Below the pieces are notes generated by a model. That model was not told where the DNA came from, ran no database searches, and saw nothing but the letters and a program-made list of their open reading frames with translations. Positions 6,975 to 16,899 of a DNA stretch of 62,022 nt are shown here, in pieces. The first letter of the stretch is position 1. Every line of letters begins with the position of its first letter. Source of the DNA: UMGS1387 sp045539625 (GTDB taxonomy: Bacteria > Bacillota > Clostridia > Oscillospirales > CAG-382); the NCBI GenBank assembly GCA_045539625.1, contig JAZQFS010000056.1, positions 1 through 62,022 on the forward strand. Direction: 5' to 3'. Position numbers and translations under genes: made by a program.

Positions 6975-9971
6975 TTAATCTGAGGTAACCTCAATTACTC
7001 CGTTGTCATCGGTATATCTGAAGCCGAATATTGAGCAAAGATCGGTAAGAACAAATGTAGGAAGTCCGTCAAGCATAGTCATGGGAATACCAAGCTTTAC
7101 CTCGTTTCCGTTTACCATTGCTTTATCGCTGTCAACAGTGAATACTGATGTTACATTTTGAGAAGCAACGGTAAGCTCACCTCTTGCAATGGAATATTCC
7201 TGATAAAGCTTTGCGCTCCTAAAGAAAAGATGTTCAGGGTCAAGGCTTACAACAAGTCTTCCCTTGTCATCATATTTGGGATTTATGTCGAAGGCAAGCT
7301 TTCTGCCGTTGACAGTCAGGCTCTTAAAGCAATCGGAGTCATCAACACGTACCATAAAGGTAACACTTTCAACCTCAAAGCATTCATTAACCATATTGTC
7401 AAGTCTGATATCGGTAATATTAGCACCTCTCCAGGTTTGGAGCTTTACAGGTGCAAAAAGAAGATCTACATATCCGTCTTCCTTGCACAGAGAATAATGG
7501 TCATTATTAAGACACATACTTCCGTTCCATCTTGCAGCACCTTCCGCAAGGAAAGCAAATCTAATGTTGGAATCACCGTGTACACGGACTCTGAACTTTA
7601 CAAAAGTAACATCTTTTCCATTGCAAAGGTATTTGTCACCCTTGATATGGAATGAATAATGGTCAGCTTCCGCAACAGGCTTTATCATTACGGACGAGCC
7701 TGTATATTCAAGCTCTGCTGCCTTTCCGAAAGCCGACGCTTCGTCATATTTTGCGCCGTCTGCAAAGTTCCACGTCCTGACTACCGTATTAGGCTCTGCA
7801 AGATAATCAGGCTTTTCAAATCCCAGTCGCCTGATCATACCTCTGCCAAGCTTATTGAGGTACGTAATTCTCTTTTGCTGATTTTCGGAGGGAAGAACAT
7901 TGTCACACTTACCGCTTTCGGGCACGAAAACTTCACGAACGTTGTCCAGATATCCAAAGCCGTGGAGATTACAAGGCATCATATATGTTCCCTCACCATA
8001 CTCGTTCCAGGTAGACAGCATAAAGATTTTATCGTACCAGTTATCTCCCACTCTTTCATCGCCATGTTTTTTGATATACTTAAGGGCTGTCTTGTGGTCT
8101 TCAAGAGAAATAAGGGGAACTCTCTTGTCAGGACCGCGCCAAGCACAGTCATTATAGCCTACGGACACAGTCTGCATAAAGGGTGACAATCCATCCTTTT
8201 CACAGAAGCCGGTGAGAAGGTCTATCTGTCCAAGCTGGTACTTAAGGTTATAGCCGTTTGCGCCATAATGATAAGCATAGGTTATATCGCAGAATTCGGA
8301 CTGATACTTATATCCGTTGTATTCTCTTGTGGCAGTGTTCATAATATACACACCGTCATAGCCGTACTTTTTGATATCTTCATTGATAAAATCAATAATC
8401 TCACGAGCTTTTTCGGGACCGCCCCAGTTATCAACAAACTTAGGCATCCACATACTGATAAGCGGTCTGTTGTTTATAATGAGATATCTGGAGTCAGTAA
8501 AGAAGTACTCACACCAATAAGGCCATACGTAATCAAGAAAATCCTGAGGATTTGTGTTAGTATAGCCTGCATTTTCCCACATAATGATAAATTTCATCAT
8601 GTCACTGTAGCGTGCATTCATAAAACCGTCACGAAGAGCGTGATCCATTCTTGAACGCTTAATGGGAGTATTTATCATTGAGTCAGGACAGTACCAGCAG
8701 AAGTGCTGGAAGGTAATACCGTGTTCAACCATAAACTTGATTTCCCAGTCGGCAACCTCAGGCAAGCCTTCGTCATACGGACCTATAAGCGGCATATTGT
8801 CGTTGAAGTAAGTGATTCTGTCCCAGCCGAAATGATGTCCCTCTCGCCACATATTACAGATGTTTATACCAACCTCGTATTCGGGGTGCTTAACAAGCTC
8901 GGGCTTTGGACAGTAGTCCTCATAATCAATATTTGCTTCACACACAATATCGGTAAAGCAAAGAGTTGCGTCGGTATCGGGCTCAAAGAAAACCTCAAGT
9001 GCGTCAAAGCAAACCTTGTCAACTGTAAACGTGCCGCACTTTTTGCCGTCGATTTTTACAAGCACTTCTCCTGCCTTTGTTTCAATTCTCAGCACCTGCC
9101 ATACGTTGCTTGTGAATTTACGAAGGAAAGCACCGTCAAGCGTCTTGAACTCATTACCCTCGGACTTTATGCCGAACACCGTTTCTTCGCCGTTGACAAG
9201 CGAAAAGTTAAAGCCGTCCGCACCTTCGGGAAGCAGAAAGTATCCCTCGACAATAACATCTTCTTGTGTTTTTTCAACAGGAAGAAACGCAATGGATTTT
9301 TCACCTTTTTTCACAGTTGTTTTAGCGTAAGTATAATTCATCTGAGGCGTGCTCGTGTTGTGGTAGCATACCTCAAAATCCCCGTCAAGAGTCCATTCGT
9401 CAGGAAAATACTTTTGAGTTCCAACAAAGGTTTCGTTGGCAATATAGTCAACGTAAAGCTTGTTTTTAATAGGAGTAACCTTTATTTTGTTTTCGCCTGT
9501 TGTACCTATATAAATAACGCCTGCATCGCAGAAATCCCCCAGGTCATAGAACCCTGCAGTCTCTCCGTTGACAGCAAATTTAGCTTTTTTCGTATCAAGA
9601 TCAAAGGTAACCTTTGTTCTTGTTTCGCCGAGAATAGACGCAACACCCGTATCGCATCCGTTAAAATAGAACGTTCCGTTTCGGGTAGTGTATTCGATAA
9701 CAGGCTGTCCTTTGGTGGAGGTGATTTTTACGCATACACCATCAGCAGACTCTGCGGTAACAAAAAAGTTCTCAAGCACCATTTTGCCACCTGTCTGCTC
9801 CTGAAATTCACGTTTTACTCTTACACCGCAGGAATTTCCCTCGTCGTAAAGATATTCGGGAAAAGCCTTTGCCGGCTCAGATGATGTTCTGTTATCATAG
9901 TCCCATGAAGTTGCCACACCTGCTATATGAAATTTAGCATCATCAATAAGATATTTAGCTTGCTTTGCCAT
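6975..9971 (-). CDS. GH99/WbsX-like glycosidase without export signal (paralogue B)
   Basis: A 998-residue tandem paralogue of the gene at 3871 with the same order: N-terminal beta-sandwich region (SWDYDNR, KLYVDYIANE), central TIM barrel (WREGHHFGWDRI, GPYDEGLPEVADWEIK, FCWYCPDS, LSTWNEYGEG) and a C-terminal copper-amine-oxidase-N-like segment (MVNGNEVKLGIPM). It lacks a signal peptide. It has its own promoter region and a perfect inverted repeat (9985-10002) just upstream of GGAGG, so it is probably regulated separately from copy A. The duplication suggests related but distinct glycan substrates. It ends in TAA. Confidence 0.78.
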   Translation of the reverse strand: MAKQAKYLIDDAKFHIAGVATSWDYDNRTSSEPAKAFPEYLYDEGNSCGVRVKREFQEQTGGKMVLENFFVTAESADGVCVKITSTKGQPVIEYTTRNGTFYFNGCDTGVASILGETRTKVTFDLDTKKAKFAVNGETAGFYDLGDFCDAGVIYIGTTGENKIKVTPIKNKLYVDYIANETFVGTQKYFPDEWTLDGDFEVCYHNTSTPQMNYTYAKTTVKKGEKSIAFLPVEKTQEDVIVEGYFLLPEGADGFNFSLVNGEETVFGIKSEGNEFKTLDGAFLRKFTSNVWQVLRIETKAGEVLVKIDGKKCGTFTVDKVCFDALEVFFEPDTDATLCFTDIVCEANIDYEDYCPKPELVKHPEYEVGINICNMWREGHHFGWDRITYFNDNMPLIGPYDEGLPEVADWEIKFMVEHGITFQHFCWYCPDSMINTPIKRSRMDHALRDGFMNARYSDMMKFIIMWENAGYTNTNPQDFLDYVWPYWCEYFFTDSRYLIINNRPLISMWMPKFVDNWGGPEKAREIIDFINEDIKKYGYDGVYIMNTATREYNGYKYQSEFCDITYAYHYGANGYNLKYQLGQIDLLTGFCEKDGLSPFMQTVSVGYNDCAWRGPDKRVPLISLEDHKTALKYIKKHGDERVGDNWYDKIFMLSTWNEYGEGTYMMPCNLHGFGYLDNVREVFVPESGKCDNVLPSENQQKRITYLNKLGRGMIRRLGFEKPDYLAEPNTVVRTWNFADGAKYDEASAFGKAAELEYTGSSVMIKPVAEADHYSFHIKGDKYLCNGKDVTFVKFRVRVHGDSNIRFAFLAEGAARWNGSMCLNNDHYSLCKEDGYVDLLFAPVKLQTWRGANITDIRLDNMVNECFEVESVTFMVRVDDSDCFKSLTVNGRKLAFDINPKYDDKGRLVVSLDPEHLFFRSAKLYQEYSIARGELTVASQNVTSVFTVDSDKAMVNGNEVKLGIPMTMLDGLPTFVLTDLCSIFGFRYTDDNGVIEVTSD

Positions 9972-9984
9972 TTTGATTCCTCCT

Positions 9985-10002
9985 TTAACAATCGCTTGTT
10001 AA
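9985..10002. promoter_or_regulatory. Perfect inverted repeat between promoter and ribosome binding site (putative operator)
   Basis: TTAACAA-TCGC-TTGTTAA, an 18-base palindrome, lies between the likely promoter (minus-strand TTGACA and a TATAAA/TAAACT-like -10) and the AAGGAGG site of the gene at 9971. This is a good position for repressor binding; the repressor is unknown. Confidence 0.5.
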
Positions 10003-10080
10003 GATTAGTTTATAGTAAACAATGGGTTGTGTCAATAGCCTTTTAATTTTTATATAAAAAAGCGGCGTAAATGTAAAAAA

Positions 10081-10107
10081 GAGCTGTCTTGCAAAAAACA
10101 GCTCTCA
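10081..10107 (-). terminator. Terminator after the GH20-like gene
   Basis: Stem GAGCTGT/ACAGCTC with an A/T-rich loop; on the minus strand it is followed by CTCTTTTTTA. It starts seven bases past the stop codon. Confidence 0.75.
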
Positions 10108-10113
10108 ATTATG

Positions 10114-12468
10114 TTATTTACCTTCTTTTACGCCTGTTGCTTTACAGAGAAAAACATTTGTATCAAGCGTTTTACTTTGTACAAGCTCTATTTTTACCGT
10201 CTTTTTATCTTTTCTCAGTATATGCTCGTAATTATACACCGTTATATCCCTGCCGTCAGCGGTTTTGGAAAGAGAGCCGTCTGTATAGTAAACAGAGCTG
10301 TAACCGTTATGTCTGTAGAGCGGGTGCTTATACGGAGCATTCTGACGTCTGTTCCAATAAGCAATATTGCCTCCGTTGGTTACGGGAACGCTCTCCTGTG
10401 TACCGTCATCGTAAGTTAGAATATATTCTGCCGATTGTTCACATGCAGCCCACGGCATTTTAGTGTGTCTTTTAAGCTCTGTGTGGCTGAAAATGATACT
10501 GTCATAATCAGCATCAACATCAAACGAAGTTTTTTGACTTACTGGAAATACGGGAGGAAATTCAACACTGTTTTCTACTATAATTTCAAACACAGCATTA
10601 TCTGTGAGCGACGGATATTTTACCCTCTTCAGATTCTGCCTTATGTACGGCATCATTGCCGAAATAATTTTATCATAGGTAAGAGTATATTCGCTCGCAT
10701 AATCCTTGCTCCACAGCATTTGTGCCGTAAGAAGAATATCGTAGAACTTGCCTTCCTTCTGAATTTTTTCTTCACAGGTGGGAGTCCACGTTGATATTTC
10801 ACCTCCGATAACACCGTCATGTCTTATTCTGCTTTCATAGCGAGGAAAATGACTTGAATACAAATTTCCGATACCCACTGTGTAGCCCTTATTCGTAAGA
10901 TTAAGCTCTATATCCTCACCAAGCCAAAAATACCATACAAAGTCAAGCATAAGTATATCCTTTGGAAGCATATCAATGGCAGGACGTGATGCGTAGTGAG
11001 TCACAGGCTGTATCATATCCGCCCACAGAATCATCTTCATTCCTTTGGTTTTGAGGTGATTGTACAGCTTCATAACATCGTTTCTGTAAAGTGTTGCGGC
11101 ATCTTTACCTTTACACTTGGGACATACAGCCAACTGGTAGACCTCGTCGTGTCCCATATGAACGTATTCTTCGGGACGGAACAGCTCTACTATCTCATCT
11201 ATAATATCATACATAATTTCGTATGACTTAGGGTTGGAAGGACAGTATGAGTGATAATAAAACTCGTTGGGTTTTGCGTCTTCTGCTCGTGTATCGATTT
11301 TTTTCTTTTCTGCCTCGGGATCAATCTCGGCAATCTCGGGAAATGCCTGAGTAAGGTACTGTACGTGACCGAGACTCTGTATTTCGGGAATAATGGAAAT
11401 GCCAAAGCCTCTTATATATTCAAGAAGCTCCCTGATATCGTCTTTCTTAAGATAAGAGCCACCTGCAACAGAACCAAACGGGAAAGTCGGCCACTTGCCT
11501 TCGGCGTTCATTTTATTGGCATGGCAAACTGCTTCATTGATTTCGGGGTGTGACTCATATTCCATACCGCCTGCAATATTGAAAATAATATTGTTATATC
11601 CCATTGGCGAAATCATATATTTAACAAGACGTCTTGTAAAGTCAAGGTCTTCGTATGCAGGAATATAAAGGTGAACTCCTCTGAATTTACAGAAAGGCTC
11701 GTCCGATATTTCAGCTTTTGCTACTTTTCCGTCCTTAACCAGCTTAATAAAGCTTTCAGCACCCATCACAAAGCCTCTTACATTTGAAGCGTAAATCTTA
11801 GCACCCAAATCATCAACGATAAGCTTGTATCCGTCTTCTTTAATATTTGCATCACCGATAAAAGCTATTTTACCGTCACTGTCAACCTTGTTAATACGTA
11901 TTGCCGTAAGCTCAAAATACTTTTCGCATAAAACATTTGCTGCTTTTTCCGATGTTTTGTCTTCGCACTGACAGCTGTCAAAGAAAACAGCGTCTGCAAA
12001 ACCGTCCGTAAGCTTATATTCCTTGGGTGTGGGATAAAGATCAACACTTTCTTCAAGAGCACCGTAAAGACGGATATCTTCAATTTCAATATTTGAAAAA
12101 TCACCCTCAAACACAAATTCAAGATTATCCGTAACACTGCCCGCTTCAAGAACAATTTTATCGCTCGTTATTGTTGTGCCTGTTTCGGAGCAGTAAGAGT
12201 AAAGAGTATTTTTACCGTCCTTCAAAACAACTTTGGTCAGATAAGTCTCATTTGATACCGAGACTACGGCTCTGTCAACAAAACATTCCTTTTCAAGCCT
12301 CAGCTTTACCGAAACCGGCATATTTCTCGCCGTCTGCCAATCAATTGATAAAGTGCCGCCGGACACGGGATTTTCGTTTTTTACCAATGCAAGCTCAGTG
12401 CTAGAGTTTTCATAAGTTACTGACGAAACATTTATTTTCAGCGAATCATTGAGCAATCCTATTTTCAT
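10114..12468 (-). CDS. GH20-like beta-N-acetylhexosaminidase
   Basis: A 784-residue protein. A GH20b-like alpha/beta N-terminal domain (about 140-255, YPTPKEYKLTDGFADAVFF) precedes the catalytic barrel (about 260-620). FRGVHLYIP, IPEIQSLGHVQYL and HMGHDEVY (residues 437-444) match GH20, where the adjacent Asp-Glu pair polarises the 2-acetamido group and protonates the bond. No signal peptide is seen, so it probably cleaves imported oligosaccharides carrying terminal GlcNAc or GalNAc. It starts 15 bases after the histidine phosphatase gene, making an AraC-phosphatase-GH20 operon. The C-terminal 150 residues look like an accessory beta domain. Confidence 0.85.
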   Translation of the reverse strand: MKIGLLNDSLKINVSSVTYENSSTELALVKNENPVSGGTLSIDWQTARNMPVSVKLRLEKECFVDRAVVSVSNETYLTKVVLKDGKNTLYSYCSETGTTITSDKIVLEAGSVTDNLEFVFEGDFSNIEIEDIRLYGALEESVDLYPTPKEYKLTDGFADAVFFDSCQCEDKTSEKAANVLCEKYFELTAIRINKVDSDGKIAFIGDANIKEDGYKLIVDDLGAKIYASNVRGFVMGAESFIKLVKDGKVAKAEISDEPFCKFRGVHLYIPAYEDLDFTRRLVKYMISPMGYNNIIFNIAGGMEYESHPEINEAVCHANKMNAEGKWPTFPFGSVAGGSYLKKDDIRELLEYIRGFGISIIPEIQSLGHVQYLTQAFPEIAEIDPEAEKKKIDTRAEDAKPNEFYYHSYCPSNPKSYEIMYDIIDEIVELFRPEEYVHMGHDEVYQLAVCPKCKGKDAATLYRNDVMKLYNHLKTKGMKMILWADMIQPVTHYASRPAIDMLPKDILMLDFVWYFWLGEDIELNLTNKGYTVGIGNLYSSHFPRYESRIRHDGVIGGEISTWTPTCEEKIQKEGKFYDILLTAQMLWSKDYASEYTLTYDKIISAMMPYIRQNLKRVKYPSLTDNAVFEIIVENSVEFPPVFPVSQKTSFDVDADYDSIIFSHTELKRHTKMPWAACEQSAEYILTYDDGTQESVPVTNGGNIAYWNRRQNAPYKHPLYRHNGYSSVYYTDGSLSKTADGRDITVYNYEHILRKDKKTVKIELVQSKTLDTNVFLCKATGVKEGK

Positions 12469-12483
12469 AATGCTTCTCCTTTT

Positions 12484-13167
12484 TCACATATCAAATTTAT
12501 TATCGGTATCTATGTTATTTAAGTGCTTTGAATCATTAAATAATGCTATCTTAGGTGATATCAGCCCGCCAATCTTGTTTTCAAAATGAACTTCGGAGAT
12601 GCCTGTAAAATCAATTCTGAAATTAGCAGCAATACACGGAAAAGGAATATTGAAAATACGTGCAAACACCGAGCTTGATGAGCCTCCGTGACTTGCAAGC
12701 ATAATACAGCTTTGATTAACTCTCTTTACCCTGTAATAATCTCCTTCTCGTTCATAGCCCAATTGAGACAACCATTTATCAAAGTTATCGCCAACAAGAC
12801 GAATTCTTTCCGAAACAAAGTTATCTTTCATCAGCTCATTATCTTCCCAATTCGAATCCATAACGGGCATTCCGCATTCTACCATTTCCGACACCTTTGC
12901 CCAAGGATTGTAGTCTGCGTGAGGCTGTCCGCCCTTGGGTCCCCATTGTATCTCACGCATAAAGTCCAGCTTTACAACTTCCTTTCCGTGACGGTTTGCA
13001 ATATGAACTGCAGTTTCATATGCTCTTCCGCAGGACGAAGAGTAAAATGCGTCTATTTTTTCTTGCTTCAATCTTTCATCAGCCGCCTCTGCCTGAGTGT
13101 GACCAAGCTCTGTAAGGCAGTCATCAACATAATTCGGGTGTCCGTGGCGCACAAATATTATTTTCAT
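12484..13167 (-). CDS. Histidine phosphatase superfamily protein
   Basis: About 227 residues from the ATG at 13167; a TTG two codons earlier is less likely. FVRHG at residues 5-9 carries the phosphorylated His, SSSCGRAYETA supplies the expected Arg, and MLASHGGSSSS is the second catalytic His region. The family includes phosphoglycerate mutase and sugar-phosphate or cobalamin phosphatases; the substrate here is unknown. It sits 7 bases downstream of the TAA that ends the AraC frame when TAG is read through, and 15 bases upstream of the GH20 gene. It ends in TGA. Confidence 0.85.
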   Translation of the reverse strand: MKIIFVRHGHPNYVDDCLTELGHTQAEAADERLKQEKIDAFYSSSCGRAYETAVHIANRHGKEVVKLDFMREIQWGPKGGQPHADYNPWAKVSEMVECGMPVMDSNWEDNELMKDNFVSERIRLVGDNFDKWLSQLGYEREGDYYRVKRVNQSCIMLASHGGSSSSVFARIFNIPFPCIAANFRIDFTGISEVHFENKIGGLISPKIALFNDSKHLNNIDTDNKFDM

Positions 13168-13174
13168 TACCAAA

Positions 13175-13948
13175 TTACATCCGCTATGATTTTGCTCTGT
13201 ACTAGCTTGGAGTAGAACCGGTGATCAGTTTAAAATTGCGGTTAAAGCTGCGAAGTGAATCAAAGCCGCAATCGAAAGCGGTCAGAAGTATTGTCTTATC
13301 GGTATTTTTAAGAATATACCCCGCTTCATTAATACGGTATCTGTTTACATAGTCGGTGTACGTCATATCTGTACATTTTTTGAAGTACCGTGAAAGGTAA
13401 ACGCTGTGATAAGACGATTCGTTTGACAGTGATTCAAGTGAGCAATCCTTATTATAATTTGCCTCAACAAACTTAAATATGGTAAACAGCAAATCATCGT
13501 TTTCCCCGTGTCTTTCGCAATAGGCGGCATTTTCATTGAAAACTGAGCAAAGCCAATACAAAACACCCTTAATCTTAAGCAAATCGTTGCTTCCTCTTAA
13601 CCCCTCAAGCACAGATACAAAGCTCTCATCAAGAGAAAACAAGTGGTTTTGCGGACGTTTGGTATTAAAAACGTGGCTGTAAGCCTGCACAAGCTTTACC
13701 GAAAATATGCAAAGAAAATGGCTGCTGTGACAAGGCGTTTCCAGAGAATTTACTTCATTTGGAAATATAAGCAGTGCATTTCCTTTAGAAACATCATATT
13801 GCTTTTTGTCTACGGTTATTTTCATTTTTCCGTCGGTGACAACAATCAGCTCAAAGCTTGAATGTAAATGAGGCGGAAATGAAAAGTCATTGTTGCTTTC
13901 GAATTTAATCAAATCACTGCTTAAAGAATTTTCTGATTCGTAAAACAT
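13175..13948 (-). CDS. AraC-family regulator with two in-frame TAG codons near the C-terminus
   Basis: An N-terminal cupin-like sensor (FSFPPHLHSSFELIVV, GNALLIFPNEVNSL) and a C-terminal double helix-turn-helix (CSLESLSNESSYHSVYLSRYF, ILLTAFDCGFDSLRSFNRNF). The conventional frame ends at TAG (13202-13204) directly after GSTPS, in the middle of the family motif TPSxYR. The same frame continues YRAKS, a second TAG (13184-13186), RM and then TAA at 13175. With TAG as Gln the C-terminus is TPSQYRAKSQRM, 257 residues in all, which looks entirely normal. It is divergent from xylA with back-to-back promoters and is probably the xylAB regulator. Ending at 13202 is the alternative. Confidence 0.82.
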
Positions 13949-13983
13949 ACACGCCTCCCGAAATAAGTTAAATACTGTCTACT

Positions 13984-14029
13984 ATTTTACAGAAATTGGC
14001 GTGACTTGTCAATATCTTTGCAGTACAAT
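13984..14029. promoter_or_regulatory. Back-to-back divergent promoters of the AraC gene and xylA
   Basis: Plus strand: GTGACT (14001-14006), 17 bases, TACAAT (14024-14029) for xylA. Minus strand: TTGACA (14012-14007), 17 bases, TAAAAT (13989-13984) for the AraC gene. The two -35 boxes abut, so one regulator bound here could affect both directions. Confidence 0.7.
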
Positions 14030-14061
14030 GAAAAAAAATAATACAATATCGCAGGTTTATT

Positions 14062-15378
14062 ATGGAGTTTTTTAAGGAGATAAGGAAAATCAAATTTGAA
14101 GGCAAAAATGCTAAAACCCCTTTTGCTTTCCGTTTTTACAATCCCGATGAAGTAATCGGCGGCAAAACAATGCGTGAAAGTCTGAGATTTGCAATGTCCT
14201 ACTGGCATACAATGTGTGCAGGCGGCACTGATATGTTCGGCGGTGAAACAATTATCAAGAATTACGGTGCAGCAAATGCTATGGACATTGCAAAGAACAA
14301 GGCGTATGCTGCATTTGAGCTTATGGACAAGCTTGATATTGACTACTTCTGCTTCCACGACAGAGATATAGCACCGGAAGCAGATACATTAAAGGAAACT
14401 AACGAAAGACTTGACGTTATCACGGACCTTTTTGAAAAGCTTATGGGCGAATACAACAAAAAGGTACTGTGGGGCACGGCAAACTGCTTTGGCAACAAAA
14501 GATATATGCACGGTGCAGGTACTTCTCCAAATGCCGATGTTTTTGCTTTTGCGGCAGCACAGATTAAAAAGGCAATTGAAATAACAACACGCCTCGGCGG
14601 CGAAGGCTATGTTTTCTGGGGCGGCAGAGAAGGCTACGAAACGCTCATCAATACCGATATGGCTCTTGAGCAGGACAATATGGCACGTCTTATGAGAATG
14701 GCTGTTGACTATGCACGCTCTATCGGCTTTAAGGGTGACTTCTACATTGAGCCAAAGCCCAAGGAGCCTACAAAGCATCAGTATGATTTTGACGCATCAA
14801 CCGTTCTTGCTTTCCTTCGCAAGTACTCACTTGACAAGGATTTTAAGCTTAACATAGAAGCAAACCATGCAACTCTTGCAGGTCACACCTTCAATCACGA
14901 GCTTTGCGTAGCACGAACAAACAATGCCTTCGGCTCAATTGATGCAAATCAGGGTGATATGCTTCTTGGCTGGGATACCGACCAGTTTCCTACCAACGTA
15001 TACGACACGACTCTTTGTATGCTTGAAGTTCTCAGAGCAGGTGGCTTTACCAGAGGCGGTCTGAATTTTGATGCTAAGACAAGACGCAGCTCGAACACTT
15101 ACGAGGACATTTTCCTTTCATACATTACGGGTATGGACGCTTATGCTCTCGGTCTTAAAATGGCTGACAAGATTATCAAAGACGGCAGAATTGACGAATT
15201 TGTAAAGCAGAGGTATGCAAGCTACTCACACGGCATAGGAAAGAAAATAGTTGACGGCACGGCAACAATGACAGAGCTTGAAAAATACGCACTTGATATG
15301 GGCGATGTTACTTCAAACATCAGCGGTAGACAGGAATATCTTGAAAACGTTATGAACGAGATAATGTTCGGAATGTGA
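14062..15378 (+). CDS. xylA: Xylose isomerase (class II)
   Basis: Interconverts D-xylose and D-xylulose in the cytoplasm. The 438 residues match class II enzymes. MEFFKEIRKIKFEG at the start, the FHDRDIAPE motif with the catalytic His, the EPKPKEPTKHQYDFD metal site, NIEANHATLAGHTF and DANQGDMLLGWDTDQFPT are all present, so the metal-binding Glu, His and Asp residues are intact. xylB follows after 7 bases. An AraC-type gene lies divergently upstream. It ends in TGA. Confidence 0.97.
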   Translation: MEFFKEIRKIKFEGKNAKTPFAFRFYNPDEVIGGKTMRESLRFAMSYWHTMCAGGTDMFGGETIIKNYGAANAMDIAKNKAYAAFELMDKLDIDYFCFHDRDIAPEADTLKETNERLDVITDLFEKLMGEYNKKVLWGTANCFGNKRYMHGAGTSPNADVFAFAAAQIKKAIEITTRLGGEGYVFWGGREGYETLINTDMALEQDNMARLMRMAVDYARSIGFKGDFYIEPKPKEPTKHQYDFDASTVLAFLRKYSLDKDFKLNIEANHATLAGHTFNHELCVARTNNAFGSIDANQGDMLLGWDTDQFPTNVYDTTLCMLEVLRAGGFTRGGLNFDAKTRRSSNTYEDIFLSYITGMDAYALGLKMADKIIKDGRIDEFVKQRYASYSHGIGKKIVDGTATMTELEKYALDMGDVTSNISGRQEYLENVMNEIMFGM

Positions 15379-15385
15379 GGACAAA

Positions 15386-16873
15386 ATGAAGTATATTATC
15401 GGTATTGACGTCGGCACATCGGGGACTAAAGGCGTTCTCTTTGACACCGACGGCAAGGAAATTGCATCACATCTTGAAGAGTATCAAATGCTTCAGCCTC
15501 AAAACGGCTGGGCAGAAGAAAATCCCGAGGATTGGTGGCAGGCTTGCAAGACGGTTTTATGTGAGCTGTCAAGCAAAGCGGAAGGCGGCGAAATAGCAGG
15601 TATAGGTCTTTCGGGACAGATGCACTCACTTGTTATGCTTGACGAAAACAACAACGTCATCCGTCCTGCCATTCTTTGGTGCGACCAGAGAACAAATGAA
15701 GAATGCAGCGAAATCGAAAGCATCATCGGCAAAGAAAAGCTTGCAGCCATTACTGGAAACAAGGCAATTCCTGCACTCACGGCATCAAAAATTTTGTGGG
15801 TACGCAAGCATGAGCCCGAAAACTACCGAAAGTGCCGCCACATTCTTCTTGCGAAGGATTATATCCGCTTCAAGCTGACAGGTGAATATGCAACAGAGGT
15901 ATCGGATGCTTCGGGTATGCAGTTTCTTGACATTAACACAAGAAACTGGAGCGATGAAGTATGCAAGGCTCTTGACATTGATATGTCGAAGCTTGCAAAA
16001 GTATACGAAAGTCCCGATGTGACAGGCTATGTAACAAAGCAGGCGAGCGAGCTTTGCAAAATCAGTGCAGGTATACCTGTGGCAGGAGGCGGCGGAGACA
16101 ACGCCTGTGCGGCAGTGGGAAGCGGTGTTTACAGCGTCGGCAAGGCATTTACCACACTTGGTACAAGCGGTGTTATATTTGCACCCACTTCTAAGCCAAC
16201 CGTTGATGCAGAAGGCAGATTCAATGCATTCTGTGCGGCTGTTCCCGGTACTTGGCACGTACTTGCCATAACGCAAGCGGCAGGGCTGTCACTTAACTGG
16301 TTCAGAAACAACATAGCAAAAGAGTATTCCTACAAAGAAATCGATGCCGAATGTGAAAAGCTTCCCGTCGGAAGCGAAAAGCTTATCTATCTTCCCTATC
16401 TTATGGGAGAAAGAACGCCAATTCTCGACTCCGCTGCAAGAGGTGTTTTCTTCGGTCTTTCTGCCATGCACACAAAGATGCACATGGCACGCTCCGTAAT
16501 TGAGGGTGTTACCTTTGCTCTTTACAACTGTCTTGACGTACATCGTGACTACGGCATCGAAATGAACAGTATGATTCTTTGCGGAGGCGGCGGAAAAAGC
16601 AAATTCTGGTAGAAGGTTATAAGCGACGTATACAACATGGACATCTCTACTCTTGAAAATGATGAATCGGCGGCATTGGGTGCTGCAATCTTAGGCGGTG
16701 TTGCAGGCGGAGTCTATGGCAGTGTTACCGAAGGCTGTGAAAAGTGTGTCAAGGAAAAGAATAAAACACCTCCCGATATCACAGCCCACAATGAATATAT
16801 GAAGTATTACAAGGTTTACAAGAACCTGTATCCTGCTTTGAAGGACAGCTTCAATTTAATATCAGACTTTTAA
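15386..16873 (+). CDS. xylB: Xylulokinase with an in-frame TAG codon at position 409
   Basis: Phosphorylates D-xylulose with ATP. The start (IIGIDVGTSGTKGVLFD), GLSGQMHSLV with the catalytic Asp soon after, LWCDQRTNEEC and GTSGVIFAPT are typical FGGY kinase features. At 16610-16612 a TAG follows CGGGGKSKFW, and the same frame continues KVISDVYNMDISTLENDESAALGAAILGG and on to TAA at 16873. These are the expected C-terminal FGGY residues (family pattern FWRQ-ADIYG..ALGAA). Read through, the protein is 495 residues, the normal family length. If TAG terminates, the product loses 87 residues of the ATP-binding lobe and would be inactive. No frameshift or other stop is seen. Confidence 0.88.
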
Positions 16874-16899
16874 TTTAGGTAATCCGGGAATAATAAAAA

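Noticed and set aside
8703..9884. A 393-codon open frame on the plus strand
   Set aside because: It lies antisense to the well-supported GH99-like gene at 6975, has no ribosome binding site or family motif, and similar mirror frames occur opposite other long genes here.
16613..16873. A separate small gene starting at ATG 16637 after xylB
   Set aside because: The frame is the direct continuation of xylB with FGGY kinase homology before and after the ATG, and no ribosome binding site lies in front of it.
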